64,000 nt of DNA from Roseobacter fucihabitans (GCF_014337925.2 NZ_CP143423.1:1394501-1458500), one strand, 5' to 3'; numbered from the stretch's first letter, positions 16,969 to 25,938 are shown. Numbers and translations are program-made. The notes: generated by a model not told the origin, from the sequence alone.

Positions 16969-18044
16969 ACCCCGCGTTTGACCGCATTATCTCGGCGGAT
17001 GACGAGACGCGCCTTGGCCTTTTCACGACAACAGCACAGCGCTTGGGCACCACACCGCAGAATGTCGAAAAGGACTTTTGGGTCTGCTGGACCCTGGACG
17101 CGCTGTTCAATGGATTGCCGGACGGGCCAAGGCTTCTGTTCAAAGGCGGTACGTCCTTGTCAAAGGGGTTTGGGCTGATCCGCCGGTTTTCGGAGGATAT
17201 CGACGTCACAGTGTTCCGGGATGATCTCGGAGAAGCCGCAACCATAGAAGAGCTTGAGGCTTTAAGCGGTAAGAAACGCGCCAAGGCGCTGGATGCGATC
17301 AAAGCGGCGTGCGAAACTTATATCCAGGGCCAGTTCTCTGGCGGGCTGAACGAGATTGTTTCGGACGTTGCCGGGCGAAACGGCCTTGATGTGGCTCGGT
17401 TTTTTATCGAGCCTGATCCAGAAGACAGCCAAGCGTTGTACCTGCGGTATCCAACCGCGACACCTGATGATGCCTACATCGCCAAGGCTGTGAAAATCGA
17501 GTCCGGTGCAAAATCCGCGCTTGATCCCAATTCCGCGCGGAGCATCACTCCCTATCTGGCGGAAGACGTTCCGGATATCGAACTGACTGTTGGGAATGTC
17601 ACCATCGTTGACGCAGAGCGGACATTTTGGGACAAGATCGTGATCCTGCATGGCCTGCGTCGTTGGTTCGATGCACGCGGAGAACTCAAAGGTAGCGGGC
17701 AGCGCGTGTCGCGACACTATTACGATACCTATCAACTTCTGGGGTCGGACCTCGGCGAGAGAGCTTTGACGGATCATGCGCTTGGTGCCGACTGCGTCGC
17801 CCACGCGCGTATGTTTTTTAACCGCCCAGCCTTTGATCTCGCGACGGCAGTTACACCGACATTTTCCATCAGTCCCCTTGGAAAAATGCTCGATGACCTG
17901 CGCCGTGACTACCGCGCGATGTCGGGCATGATCTTCGGACAAGCGCCGCCTTTCGATGCCGTGATCGAGCGGATTGCTGATTTGGAACAAAGGCTCAACA
18001 CAACGCCGACGGGGTCGAAGGGCGTTTTGGATGGAAATTCATGA
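16965..18044 (+). CDS. AbiEii-type nucleotidyltransferase toxin
   Basis: The start is the GTG at 16965 overlapping the antitoxin stop (GTGA), giving 359 residues; the longer frame has no supporting start. The nucleotidyltransferase core motif is visible as LLFKGGTSLSKGFGLIRRFS followed by EDIDVTVFRD, the GxSxxK...DxD type signature of AbiEii/AbiGii. Later blocks VTIVDAERTFWDKIVILHGL and SRHYYDTYQLL are also family-typical, including the lysine region of motif IV. Related toxins modify tRNA or other targets by NTP transfer and stop growth reversibly. All motifs look intact, so the toxin is probably active. Confidence 0.85.
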   Translation: MNPAFDRIISADDETRLGLFTTTAQRLGTTPQNVEKDFWVCWTLDALFNGLPDGPRLLFKGGTSLSKGFGLIRRFSEDIDVTVFRDDLGEAATIEELEALSGKKRAKALDAIKAACETYIQGQFSGGLNEIVSDVAGRNGLDVARFFIEPDPEDSQALYLRYPTATPDDAYIAKAVKIESGAKSALDPNSARSITPYLAEDVPDIELTVGNVTIVDAERTFWDKIVILHGLRRWFDARGELKGSGQRVSRHYYDTYQLLGSDLGERALTDHALGADCVAHARMFFNRPAFDLATAVTPTFSISPLGKMLDDLRRDYRAMSGMIFGQAPPFDAVIERIADLEQRLNTTPTGSKGVLDGNS

Positions 18045-18139
18045 TATTTGCAACGAACAGAGCCGATCATAAAGACAAGGCCCATGGATTGGTGCATAAA
18101 TCAGGTGCGCAATTAAACTGCATGGTCTAGAATATCCTC

Positions 18140-18685
18140 ATGCTTATTGGTTACGCCAGAGTGTCCAGCCAGGGACAATCCCTTGATCGCCAGATTGGTG
18201 CCTTGAACACAGCCAAAGCGGACAAGATCTTTCGTGAAGTAGCGTCGGGCCGGACAGTCAAAGGCCGACCTCAGTTAGAACGAGCCATTGATGTTTTGGG
18301 GGCAGGGGACATCCTCGTCATCGCTGAATGGGACAGGGCGACCAGATCGATGATGGACGGGATCAATATCATCCAGCGCGTCGCGGACAGATCGGCGACC
18401 GTCAAGGTCTTGGACAAACCATGGCTCGACCTGACAACCCCGATGGGCAAAGGGATTCTAGCCTTCCTTTCAGCTTTGGCTGAGGACGAGCGAGAACGTA
18501 TCACCCGGCGCGCCAATGAAGGCCGACAGATCGCTATCGCCAATGGAACAAGGTTTGGACGCAAGCCAAAGCTGACAGAGCACCAGCGGCAACTTGCCCG
18601 TGACCGCATGGCCAACGGAGACACTTGCCGCGCGATCGCATTGGATTTGGGTGTGGCTCATACCACGATATCAAGATTACGGTGA
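18140..18685 (+). CDS. Serine recombinase, resolvase/invertase family
   Basis: 181 residues with the full resolvase layout. The catalytic domain starts MLIGYARVSSQGQSLDRQI (catalytic Ser in RVSS), followed by FREVASGRTVKGRPQLERAI, GDILVIAEWDRATRSMMDGI with the conserved Arg, and the E-helix region GKGILAFLSALAEDERERI. A C-terminal HTH reads RNGTRFGRKPKLTEHQRQLA-like and DTCRAIALDLGVAHTTISRL. It would resolve cointegrates or invert DNA at a local res site. No transposon partner is adjacent, so it may be a relic of a Tn3-like unit or an ICE stability gene. It looks intact. Confidence 0.85.
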   Translation: MLIGYARVSSQGQSLDRQIGALNTAKADKIFREVASGRTVKGRPQLERAIDVLGAGDILVIAEWDRATRSMMDGINIIQRVADRSATVKVLDKPWLDLTTPMGKGILAFLSALAEDERERITRRANEGRQIAIANGTRFGRKPKLTEHQRQLARDRMANGDTCRAIALDLGVAHTTISRLR

Positions 18686-18773
18686 CGGAACCTAGCGTAC
18701 AGCGATCGACAGCAAGGGCAAAACGACATTTCATTAGAAATAGAACTGGAAGTCCAAAGCACTATTGGAAGTG

Positions 18774-18932
18774 TTAATCGACCTCGTACTTGCGGATTTC
18801 ATCCAAGTACAGCCTATCGCTCTGGTCCTTGAACTTTGACTTGTTTTGCTCAAGCGCCTCAAACTTATCCAAAATGCTTCGATAGATGATGAGGTGGGCC
18901 TGATTTTGAAGACTGTCCGCGTCGATCTGGTC
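18774..18932 (-). pseudogene. 3' remnant of an unknown gene, cut by IS3 element copy 1
   Basis: On the minus strand the sequence adjoining the IS encodes DQIDADSLQNQAHLIIYRSI followed by a charged, helical tail ending LDEIRKYEVD and a stop. The 5' part is missing because the IS begins at 18933. The helical, Glu/Lys-rich character suggests the C-terminal coiled region of a larger protein, and I recognise no family. Confidence 0.45.
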
Positions 18933-18970
18933 TGGTCTTGTCGCGGTTGCGTTCCGGTCTCTCAACTCAT

Positions 18971-19828
18971 TTAGGCAGCCTTTCGTTCGAAGGCCAAGGG
19001 GCTTTTGCCACCTAATGACGAGTGCCGCCGTCGTGGATTGTAGAACCCATTGATATACTGGAAAATCGCCCCTTCGGCTTTACGCCTGGTTTCCCAGCGG
19101 TTGCGCCAAATCAGCTCTGCCTTGAGTGATTTGAAGAACGTTTCAACCATGGAATTGTCGTAGCAGTTTCCCTTACCGCTCATCGAAACTTGGAAGCCGT
19201 GTTTAGACAGCCGTTTCTGATAGTCGCCTGAACAATATTGCGACCCGCGATCCGTATGATGCATGCAGCCCTTCGGCGGTTGCCGCAGTGCCACAGCCAT
19301 ATCCAATGCTCGGATCGCCAGATCCCGCTTCATACGATTGCTAACCGCCCAACCGATGACACGACGGGAATACAAATCAAGGATCACTGCCAGATACAAC
19401 CAGCCCTCACTGGTCCAGATGTAGGAAATGTCATCGGCCCACTTTTGGTTTGGACCATCTGCAAAGAAGTCCTGGCCCAGCAAGTTAGGGGCGATGTTAA
19501 ACGCATGATTGCTGTCGGTCGTAACCTTGTATTTCTGGGTCCTGATGATTTTGATGCTATTCTCCCGCATTAAGCGGCCCACGCGCCGGTGCCCAACTTG
19601 CAGACCCAGTTCTTGCAGTTCTTCGGTCATGCGAGGCCCGCCATAGCTTTGCAGGCTTAAGCGGTGCTGTTCGCGGATATGCGCCAGGATCACCATATCG
19701 TCGCGCTGTCGCTGGCTCATCGGGCGGCTTCGCCACGCGCGAAATCCTCGCGACGTAACCTGCATGACGCGGCAAAGAAATTCGACAGGCCATTCTTCTT
19801 TCCAGGCGTCGATAAAGGCGAACCTCAC
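18971..19828 (-). CDS. IS3-family transposase OrfB (IS copy 1)
   Basis: 285-residue DDE integrase-fold transposase. Visible blocks are FFADGPNQKWADDISYIWTS (first Asp region), VILDLYSRRVIGWAVSNRMK, GCMHHTDRGSQYCSGDYQK (second Asp) and NCYDNSMVETFFKSLKAELI (Glu). It is expressed as an OrfAB fusion by -1 frameshifting at an A7 stretch (19864-19858 on the minus strand), since no stop intervenes in the OrfB frame between that site and the GTG at 19828. It appears intact. Confidence 0.92.
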   Translation of the reverse strand: MRFAFIDAWKEEWPVEFLCRVMQVTSRGFRAWRSRPMSQRQRDDMVILAHIREQHRLSLQSYGGPRMTEELQELGLQVGHRRVGRLMRENSIKIIRTQKYKVTTDSNHAFNIAPNLLGQDFFADGPNQKWADDISYIWTSEGWLYLAVILDLYSRRVIGWAVSNRMKRDLAIRALDMAVALRQPPKGCMHHTDRGSQYCSGDYQKRLSKHGFQVSMSGKGNCYDNSMVETFFKSLKAELIWRNRWETRRKAEGAIFQYINGFYNPRRRHSSLGGKSPLAFERKAA

Positions 19829-20100
19829 CGACTTTGGCCTGCAAAGAAGATTGCCGCTTTTTTTAACACTTCCCTCTCCTCGCGAAGCAACCGAACTTCC
19901 TTGCGAAGGCGTTCGTTCTCTTTCTCGACATCCTCGTGAGGACCCGACATCAGGTTGTCATGCTGATGCTTTTGAACCCACTTGTTCAACGTCGAAAGCC
20001 CAACTCCTAAATCCGCTGCCGCTTGCGGTCGTGTCAGCCCACTGGTCGTTGCGATGCGTACTGCATCAAGACGAAACTCGTCTGTGTATCTCGGTGCCAT
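19825..20100 (-). CDS. IS3-family transposase OrfA (IS copy 1)
   Basis: 91 residues: an N-terminal helix-turn-helix (YTDEFRLDAVRIATTSGLTR, QAAADLGVGLSTLNKWVQKH) and a C-terminal leucine-zipper-like helix (ENERLRKEVRLLREEREVLK) typical of IS3-family OrfA. The A AAA AAA slippery run in LKKA near its 3' end allows -1 shifting into orfB, and the stop TGA overlaps the orfB GTG start. Confidence 0.9.
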   Translation of the reverse strand: MAPRYTDEFRLDAVRIATTSGLTRPQAAADLGVGLSTLNKWVQKHQHDNLMSGPHEDVEKENERLRKEVRLLREEREVLKKAAIFFAGQSR

Positions 20101-20173
20101 TCTCTATCTCCTTCATAGCAAACATTGCTCGAAAGAGACCGGAACTAAAACGTGGCAAGACCAGGACGGACAA

Positions 20174-20437
20174 ATGAAGGCACGATTTACGGATGAACAG
20201 ATCATTGCGATGATCAAGGAACAGGAAGCTGGTGAGAAGACCGCTGATGTGTGTCGGCGGCATGGGATCAGTTCAGCGACGTTCTACAAATACAAATCGA
20301 AGTATGGCGGTATGGAGCCTTCTGATGCGAAGCGGTTGCGGGCGTTGGAAGACGAGAACGGCAAGCTGAAGAAGTTGCTGGCGGAACAGATGCTGGACAA
20401 CGCGATGCTGCGAGACATCAATTCAAAAAAATGGTGA
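20174..20437 (+). CDS. IS3-family (IS407-like) OrfA
   Basis: 87 residues beginning [20 protein letters not shown], with HTH segment [20 protein letters not shown] and a coiled tail [20 protein letters not shown]. The classical IS407-group A7 slippery run lies at 20425-20431, where orfB begins. It is intact but linked to a broken orfB. Confidence 0.88.
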   Translation: MKARFTDEQIIAMIKEQEAGEKTADVCRRHGISSATFYKYKSKYGGMEPSDAKRLRALEDENGKLKKLLAEQMLDNAMLRDINSKKW

Positions 20438-21307
20438 CGCCCGTTGGGAAGCGGAAAGCAGTGGTGCATTTGATGGAAGCCCATCAAGTCAGTCAGCGGC
20501 GGGCGTGTGATGTTTTGCAGATCGATAGATCAACGGTGCGGTATCTGTCGCGCCGAGGCGATGATGGTGAACTAAGGGATGCCATCAAACGGGTTTCGAG
20601 GGAACGGCGACGGTTTGGTTGCCGCCGCATCCACGTGATAATTGCGCGGGAGGGTTTTGAGGTGAACCACAAGAAAGTGAGGCGGATCTACCGTGAAGAG
20701 AAGCTGCAGGTTCGGCGCAGAGGCGGCAGAAAGCGCGCTTTGGGCACTCGGAAGCCAATGGTGCTACCCGACGGTCCGAACCAACGCTGGAGCTTGGATT
20801 TCGTGTCTGACGCGCTGACGGATGGCCGCCGCTTTCGCATTCTTGCGGTAGTCGATGACTTCAGTCGCGAGAACTTGGTGCTGGTGGCTGACACATCGTT
20901 GTCTGGTCACCGCGTTGCACGTGAACTGGACAAGGTAATCGCTGAACACGGCATGCCGAAGACAATAGTTTCGGACAACGGAACTGAGTTCACCAGCATG
21001 GCGATCCTCAAATGGGTTCAGGATACAGGTATCGACTGGCATTACATTGCACCTGGAAAGCCCCAGCAGAACGGCTTCGTCGAAAGCTTCAACGGTAAGC
21101 TGCGCCCCTCTCGTGCATGTAAACATGCACTGCCGGGCAGTGGATGAATGTCTCAATGAAACGTTGTTTGGCACATTGCGGGATGCCCGCAAAACGCTTG
21201 AGGAATGGCAGGAGGATTACAACTGGCGCAGACCACACTCAGCTTTGGGGAACCTGACCCCGATGGAATTCTTGCAGAGAAGGATCATGGACAAGATGGC
21301 CGCTTAA
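20431..21307 (+). pseudogene. IS3-family (IS407-like) OrfB, disrupted by a 37-bp insertion
   Basis: The first part shows normal DDE transposase sequence: [76 protein letters not shown]. Directly after KLR the frame enters an inserted stretch and stops (21147). The remainder, [20 protein letters not shown] and RRPHSALGNLTPMEF, continues in another frame to 21307. KLRDECLNE is contiguous in relatives, so removal of 21106-21142 restores the gene. The catalytic Glu region is separated from its downstream part. Confidence 0.85.
21106..21142. repeat. 37-bp insertion made of two overlapping palindromes
   Basis: GTGCATGT-AA-ACATGCAC (21113-21130) and CACTGCC-G-GGCAGTG (21128-21142) are perfect inverted repeats sharing CAC. 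Preceding them is CCCTCTC. It interrupts the transposase between the codons for KLR and DECL. No copy of the whole unit was seen elsewhere in the window. It could be a miniature palindromic element. Confidence 0.6.
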
Positions 21308-21554
21308 GGTCAAAGATTTAACCCCAAGGACTCCGCCCAAAGCTGGAGGGAACTTGGGGCTCAGGTCACTATATGACTTCAAATCCAAACCGAACTTTCG
21401 CTGCGACTGCGCCAACGTTGGCTTCTCTGCAAACCCGTCACTCCCGGTCTTCAGGCGCCAAACATAGAAGTATCTATAATAAAATGCGCCCTCAAATCTT
21501 TCGTTAAGTCCTGCGCGCTATCTATGCCTCGAAGTACTTTGAGGACTTGATGCT

Positions 21555-23117
21555 ATGCGCAACACAATTGGGACGTATAATATAGAGATATTGGTTTGTA
21601 TCGTAGCAGTGGTAGCATACTTCTTCGCCGCCGAAGCTGAGGCTTTTGAGGCCTTTTTTGAATTCAGCCGATCGCACGAGGATTGGGATCTGGACGAGAT
21701 GATCCTCATTTACACGATTGGGGCGGCCGTTCTCCCGTTTCTGCTTATCCGGGCAAACAAGCGGCTGCGACAGGCCATATCTGCTGCCTCCGATGCTGAG
21801 AAAAGTGCCCAACATGCAGCCAGGCACGATACGCTGACGGGTCTGTACAATCGACGCTACTTTTATCAGTTGCTGAACGAAGCTATTCAAGATGTAACAC
21901 GGGAGGACGTTCCAGCCGTTTTTCTGCTTGATTTGGACCGATTCAAAGCCGTTAACGACCTGCGGGGGCATGAAAGTGGTGATTTGGTTCTACAGGAAAT
22001 CACCAAACGCATCCAGAGGTGTTGTGGCAAAGGGTGCCACATCTCACGCCTGGGCGGGGACGAGTTTGCGATCCTGCTGTCAGACGATCCACACTTCAAA
22101 ACTTCAACGAGCCTCGCGAGGAGGCTATTGCGGGAAATCGGAGAGCCTATCCATATCAATGGGTGGACGGCAACAGTTGGATCAAGCATTGGGATTTGCC
22201 ATTGGCGGGAAGGCGAAAACCCACATTCGATTGTGCGCCACGCTGACCAGGCCATGTATAAAGCCAAGGCCGAAGGGCGCGGACGCTATGCCTTCTTTGA
22301 CAAGAATTTGGGCGACGAGTTGCAAAGGCAGGCTCTGCTCGAAGCAGAATTAAGGACAGCCGTATCGCAGATGGATATCGAGCCGTTTTTCCAACCTATC
22401 ATTAACATTGATGACGGTCAGGTATGCGGCTTAGAGGTACTTTCGCGTTGGACAAGCCCGACGCTGGGCCCGGTTCAGCCAGATGTATTCATTCAACTTG
22501 CAGAGGATATGGGGCTGATCGGTTCAATAACCTGGCAGTCGATGCGGAAAGCCCTAAAGCTGGCTTCGGAATGGGATGATACGGTATTTATCGCATTCAA
22601 CCTGTCTCCGCGTCTTTTTGATGATGAGTTGCTTCAAAATATCCAGTGGCAACTGGCTGAATCGGGTCTAGCCCCAAGCCGCCTAGAAATCGAGATTACT
22701 GAAAGTGCCGTGATCGGAAACATCGAAGAGGCGAAGAAGTCGCTCGATGCACTGAAAGACCTTGGCGTCCGAATTTCGCTGGACGATTTTGGAACAGGAT
22801 TTTCCAGCCTTGCAACGCTGAGCAAATTGCCGTTCGACAAAATCAAGATTGATAAGAGTTTTGTGACGGGCGTCGATGATACCCCTCAAAACGCCAAAAT
22901 TGTAAGTGCGATCCTGGCACTTGCACAATCCATGGAAATCTCAGTCACCGCTGAAGGAATAGAGACTGATGCTGATCTTGATTTCTTGTCAGTCCGGGAT
23001 TGTCGCCAAGGACAAGGCTATCTATTTGCAAAAGCTTTGGATCCCCAAAGCGTTTCGAACTTTCTCGAGCAAACCAATGGATCAAGTACAGGCAAACCCA
23101 GCCTCAAGGCCGTTTGA
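21555..23117 (+). CDS. GGDEF/EAL cyclic-di-GMP protein with membrane anchor
   Basis: 520 residues: two N-terminal transmembrane helices (residues 10-27 and 49-66), a GGDEF domain with HDTLTGLYNRRYFYQLLNEA and an intact RLGGDEF (167-171), then an EAL domain. The EAL signature reads GLEVLSRW (EVL), while the metal and catalytic blocks FNLSP, LEIEITESA, SLDDFGTGFSSLATLSKLP, IKIDKSFV and TAEGIET are present. It could therefore make and break cyclic di-GMP, with the EVL variant often still active. There is no RxxD inhibitory site five residues before GGDEF. There are no cotranscribed neighbours. It lies between IS debris and the Hint gene. Confidence 0.92.
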   Translation: MRNTIGTYNIEILVCIVAVVAYFFAAEAEAFEAFFEFSRSHEDWDLDEMILIYTIGAAVLPFLLIRANKRLRQAISAASDAEKSAQHAARHDTLTGLYNRRYFYQLLNEAIQDVTREDVPAVFLLDLDRFKAVNDLRGHESGDLVLQEITKRIQRCCGKGCHISRLGGDEFAILLSDDPHFKTSTSLARRLLREIGEPIHINGWTATVGSSIGICHWREGENPHSIVRHADQAMYKAKAEGRGRYAFFDKNLGDELQRQALLEAELRTAVSQMDIEPFFQPIINIDDGQVCGLEVLSRWTSPTLGPVQPDVFIQLAEDMGLIGSITWQSMRKALKLASEWDDTVFIAFNLSPRLFDDELLQNIQWQLAESGLAPSRLEIEITESAVIGNIEEAKKSLDALKDLGVRISLDDFGTGFSSLATLSKLPFDKIKIDKSFVTGVDDTPQNAKIVSAILALAQSMEISVTAEGIETDADLDFLSVRDCRQGQGYLFAKALDPQSVSNFLEQTNGSSTGKPSLKAV

Positions 23118-23381
23118 TCCGTGACATGGGATCGTTCATCTAATGGTTTTGCTTTAGATCATTGAAACCCATTCACGAACATGATCATTTTTGACCAAGT
23201 CTGTCAGGGCGATTGTAACCAAATCGCAACCTCGCAATTTGCTATTAAGCGAAGGCCCTAAACCAAACTTGGACTAGTTGACGACACGATCATCAAAGAC
23301 GAGCAAACTGTCGACATATTGTCATCTGGTTTCGCCCCCCATTCGTAAAATGGTAAGATTTCTCTTTTATTTACGCTTCTT

Positions 23382-24425
23382 ATGGCAACGTATGATTACG
23401 CAGGATATGATGACGACCAGATCACGTGGCCCGGTGGGACTGTGTCCAACGGGGACGCGATTACGTTTACCCAGCCTGCCGACCACCTCATCCAGATCAC
23501 CGATAATGACACTCGCCTGGAAGATGGCACCGACGATCGCGATGATGAGGACAGTAACCAGACCGCGATCGTTTATGACGAGTTTGGCGCGGTCGAAACC
23601 TCGGGCCAAGTGCAGCCGCGTGACGAAATCACGCTGAGCGACGGCACCAACAACTATTTCATGACAGAGGTCTACATTGCCTCAAGCAACTCCTATTACT
23701 ACATCTTCCAAGATCCCGCGCCCTCAATGAACGTGGAATACACTGTCACCAATGTCTCCAACCCGAACACCACGAATTACTCTGAGCTGTCGGCAGAAGG
23801 TGTCGCCTGTTTCACCACCGGGACCCTGATCGCGACGCCAGAGGGGGACCGCACAGTCGAGGCGTTACAGGCAGGGGATTTGGTGACCACGCTTGATCGT
23901 AGGCCACAGCCGATCCTCTGGATCGGGCGGCGTCATATCACATGGTTCGAAATGCGAAGCCACAAGGGGCTGCGCCCATTCATGGTGCGCGCGGACAGTT
24001 TCGGCCCGGGGTGCCCCGTCACCGATACGCGGTTTTCGCGGCAGCATCGCGTTCTGCTGACGGCGCGAATGGTATCGCACCCGAAGATCGGCCCAGCAGG
24101 GGCTCTCGCACCGGTCCATACCCTGACGGGCGTTGCCGGTATCAACGAACAATGCCCAACGGCGGGGATCACCTATTTCCACATTCTTACGAAACACCAC
24201 AACCTGCTCTGGTCGAACGGAATAGCGACCGAGACTTTGCTCCTCACCGCCTACAGCAATGGACTGATAGATCGACAACCCGATGCGATTGTCGGGACAC
24301 CGCCCGATTTCGGCCTTGGTGGAATGGCCCCCGCGCGGCCCATCCTACACAACAAGTTGGCGCGACGAATTGCCGAGAAGATCGAACGGTCGCACAACTT
24401 GCGCGTGATGGCGCTTGCGCATTGA
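23382..24425 (+). CDS. Hint (Hedgehog/intein) domain protein
   Basis: 347 residues. The N-terminal 140 residues are acidic, Asn/Asp-rich and beta-like (ATYDYAGYDDDQITWPGGTV, DGTDDRDDEDSNQ) with no signal peptide. The Hint_2 domain begins at ACFTTGTLIATPEGDRTVEA and includes LQAGDLVTTLDRRPQPILWI, SRQHRVLLTARM, TYFHILTKHHNLLWSNGI and ETLLLTAY. The leading Cys is the expected self-processing residue. Such proteins are common in Rhodobacterales, often as secreted or surface proteins, and their function is not settled. The family supports the taxonomic assignment. Confidence 0.85.
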   Translation: MATYDYAGYDDDQITWPGGTVSNGDAITFTQPADHLIQITDNDTRLEDGTDDRDDEDSNQTAIVYDEFGAVETSGQVQPRDEITLSDGTNNYFMTEVYIASSNSYYYIFQDPAPSMNVEYTVTNVSNPNTTNYSELSAEGVACFTTGTLIATPEGDRTVEALQAGDLVTTLDRRPQPILWIGRRHITWFEMRSHKGLRPFMVRADSFGPGCPVTDTRFSRQHRVLLTARMVSHPKIGPAGALAPVHTLTGVAGINEQCPTAGITYFHILTKHHNLLWSNGIATETLLLTAYSNGLIDRQPDAIVGTPPDFGLGGMAPARPILHNKLARRIAEKIERSHNLRVMALAH

Positions 24426-25045
24426 TTGAGCCAAGTTTTCATATTGGCGTGATTGGCTGGGGCACGCTTTTTTCCAACAATTGAAAGGCCCTCAGAATAC
24501 AAGAAATATTTCGGAAAGCCGCCGTTCAGGTCCACGCAGTGAAGGGTCACTAAGTCTGCGACCTTTAAATTCACCGCGTGATCCATGTTGCAGGCTGCAC
24601 CAATGGCCGTTCCTCTCGCCGCGCGACGGCATGATGGTTTTCGTTCACGGCGCATTTATTGTGCTGCGAGCGCACGCAGCGCGGAAACCCAATTCACAGT
24701 ATGGGCTCATTGCCGCCATGCGGTGATGCAGCACACCTAGATCAAAGAGTGAAATAATACCTGCCGTTGCGCCCATTAGTGCCCAAATTCCGAAAATCGT
24801 TGCGTGACTGACACTTGCCTGCGTTGCTAACGACGGTCGCGGCCATTGGGATTGAACTTGCAGCCGTTCGTGCAGAGCGCAGCGAATTCAACGGCAGAGC
24901 CCAAATTCACCAATGCTGCAAGTTGGATGAATGCCTGCTTGCGTTGGATCAGGACTTGAAACGGACGTTTTCATTCTCGATTTACGAGGTCTTAAATCAA
25001 CACAGTCTATGATCTGGAAAATACCGAAATTTTCAGGAGAACCCG
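24426..25045. repeat. Gene-free 620-bp stretch with dispersed repeat family B
   Basis: No open frame here looks real. At 24661-24710 it reads GTGCTGCGAGCGCACGCAGC, GCGGAAACCCAATTCACAGT, ATGGGCTCAT, matching 35790-35840 (CGCTGCGAGCGCACGCAGCA, AATTTACAGAATGGGCTC). The remainder, around 24745-24920, has further GCAGC-rich, repeat-like words. The orphan gene at 25046 has its ribosome-binding site at the very end of this stretch. Confidence 0.5.
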
Positions 25046-25549
25046 ATGATCGGATCAGTGTCGCTCAATACCACTTCCATGCCACGCCCAGCCGAGGTGG
25101 CTAAACAAGCGGAACAACCCAAACCAAAGCAAGAATTCAAAGTGGAGCTGCCCCTAGGCGTAAAAAAAGATGTTTCCGACTCGACATCGTCTCCCGCTTC
25201 CGATGCAACCCCGGAAACGGGTCGATCCATGCAGGAGTACTATGAGCGCAAGCTCCAATCTGAAAATAGATGGCTTGAAGCAAAAACGCGCCAAAAACAG
25301 GACATGAAGGAATGGGCGGAACGAATTCCGGGCCAAATTGGAGAAGTTCGAGAACAGATTTCCACCGCAGGACCGGACGCGATTGGCGGTCTCACGGACC
25401 GGCTGGCATCCCTGAACAGTACGCTAATTTCGGTTTCGAAAAACTATGCGGAAATCGTTGAGGGCTGGGATGAATTCGTTGCCGAGAAGAATGACAATAT
25501 TGCCAAGTGGAGTGCTCAACTTGATGCACGGGCAGGCGATAGCGCATAA
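25046..25549 (+). CDS. Hypothetical soluble protein, Pro-rich N-terminus and coiled C-terminus
   Basis: 167 residues with a good ribosome-binding site (CAGGAG seven bases before ATG). The first 65 residues are polar and Pro/Lys/Ser-rich (AEQPKPKQEFKVELPLGVKK), likely disordered. Residues 65-160 are charged and helical with heptad-like spacing (YYERKLQSENRWLEAKTRQK, LASLNSTLISVSKNYAEIVE). There is no signal peptide, membrane segment or recognisable domain. It stands alone between repeat-rich DNA and an IS91-family element, so it may be recently acquired or lineage-specific. The function is unknown. Confidence 0.6.
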   Translation: MIGSVSLNTTSMPRPAEVAKQAEQPKPKQEFKVELPLGVKKDVSDSTSSPASDATPETGRSMQEYYERKLQSENRWLEAKTRQKQDMKEWAERIPGQIGEVREQISTAGPDAIGGLTDRLASLNSTLISVSKNYAEIVEGWDEFVAEKNDNIAKWSAQLDARAGDSA

Positions 25550-25938
25550 GCATAAGGCAGGCATGGCTCGGCAAAGCCGCCATTGGTGCCATCGCAGCGA
25601 AAGCTCACTAAGTTTAAGGTTTTTCGATGCGGGCCTGTGCGCGACTTTTCGGCTTAGTGTGAGTGTGGCCCGCGTTGGGAAACATGACTAGGAGGAAGCC
25701 GTGGGGTCTGGGCGCGCGCTATGGGGGAAGCGCCAATCAGGTTCAGCCGAGGATGCTGCGAGATGGAATTGCTTGGCATCATTTCTCATGGATTGGTGCC
25801 CTTGAGCGTCTTTTTCGGAGTGGCTTGGCACCAGTTTGGGCGCATTGGACGCCATCAATTTTCCTTCACCCAAGCCGATACCAGCCCAAAACGCGATGCA
25901 GTTCGGGGAATGGTCTTTGATTGATGACGTGCGCCCCG

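Larger units (their letters stand above)
18933..20163 (-). mobile_element. IS3-family insertion sequence, copy 1 (1231 bp)
   Basis: The element begins TGGTCTTG (18933) and ends CAAGACCA (20163), imperfect terminal inverted repeats of about 30 bases, with the TG...CA ends usual for IS3. It carries overlapping orfA and orfB. A same-length copy lies at 58989-60219 in the same orientation with identical encoded proteins. The flanking bases (GGTC on the left, GGAC on the right) are not a clean target duplication, so this copy has probably taken part in recombination after insertion. Its right end cuts into another IS3-family element. Confidence 0.92.
20164..21368 (+). mobile_element. Second IS3-family element (IS407-like), left end lost
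   Basis: The right end reads GGGAACTTGGGGCTCAGGTCA up to 21368, a plausible terminal inverted repeat. The matching left end is missing because IS copy 1 abuts at 20163, ten bases before the orfA start. The element holds orfA and an interrupted orfB. With one end gone and the transposase broken it cannot move by itself. Confidence 0.8.

Noticed and set aside
18346-18360. ATGATGGACGGG in the resolvase gene as a possible second dusA-type attachment site
   Set aside because: It encodes MMDG within the conserved resolvase domain and diverges after nine bases, so it is a chance resemblance.
24481-24726. Possible small gene after the Hint gene
   Set aside because: It overlaps a dispersed repeat, has no ribosome-binding site and an Arg-rich low-information translation.
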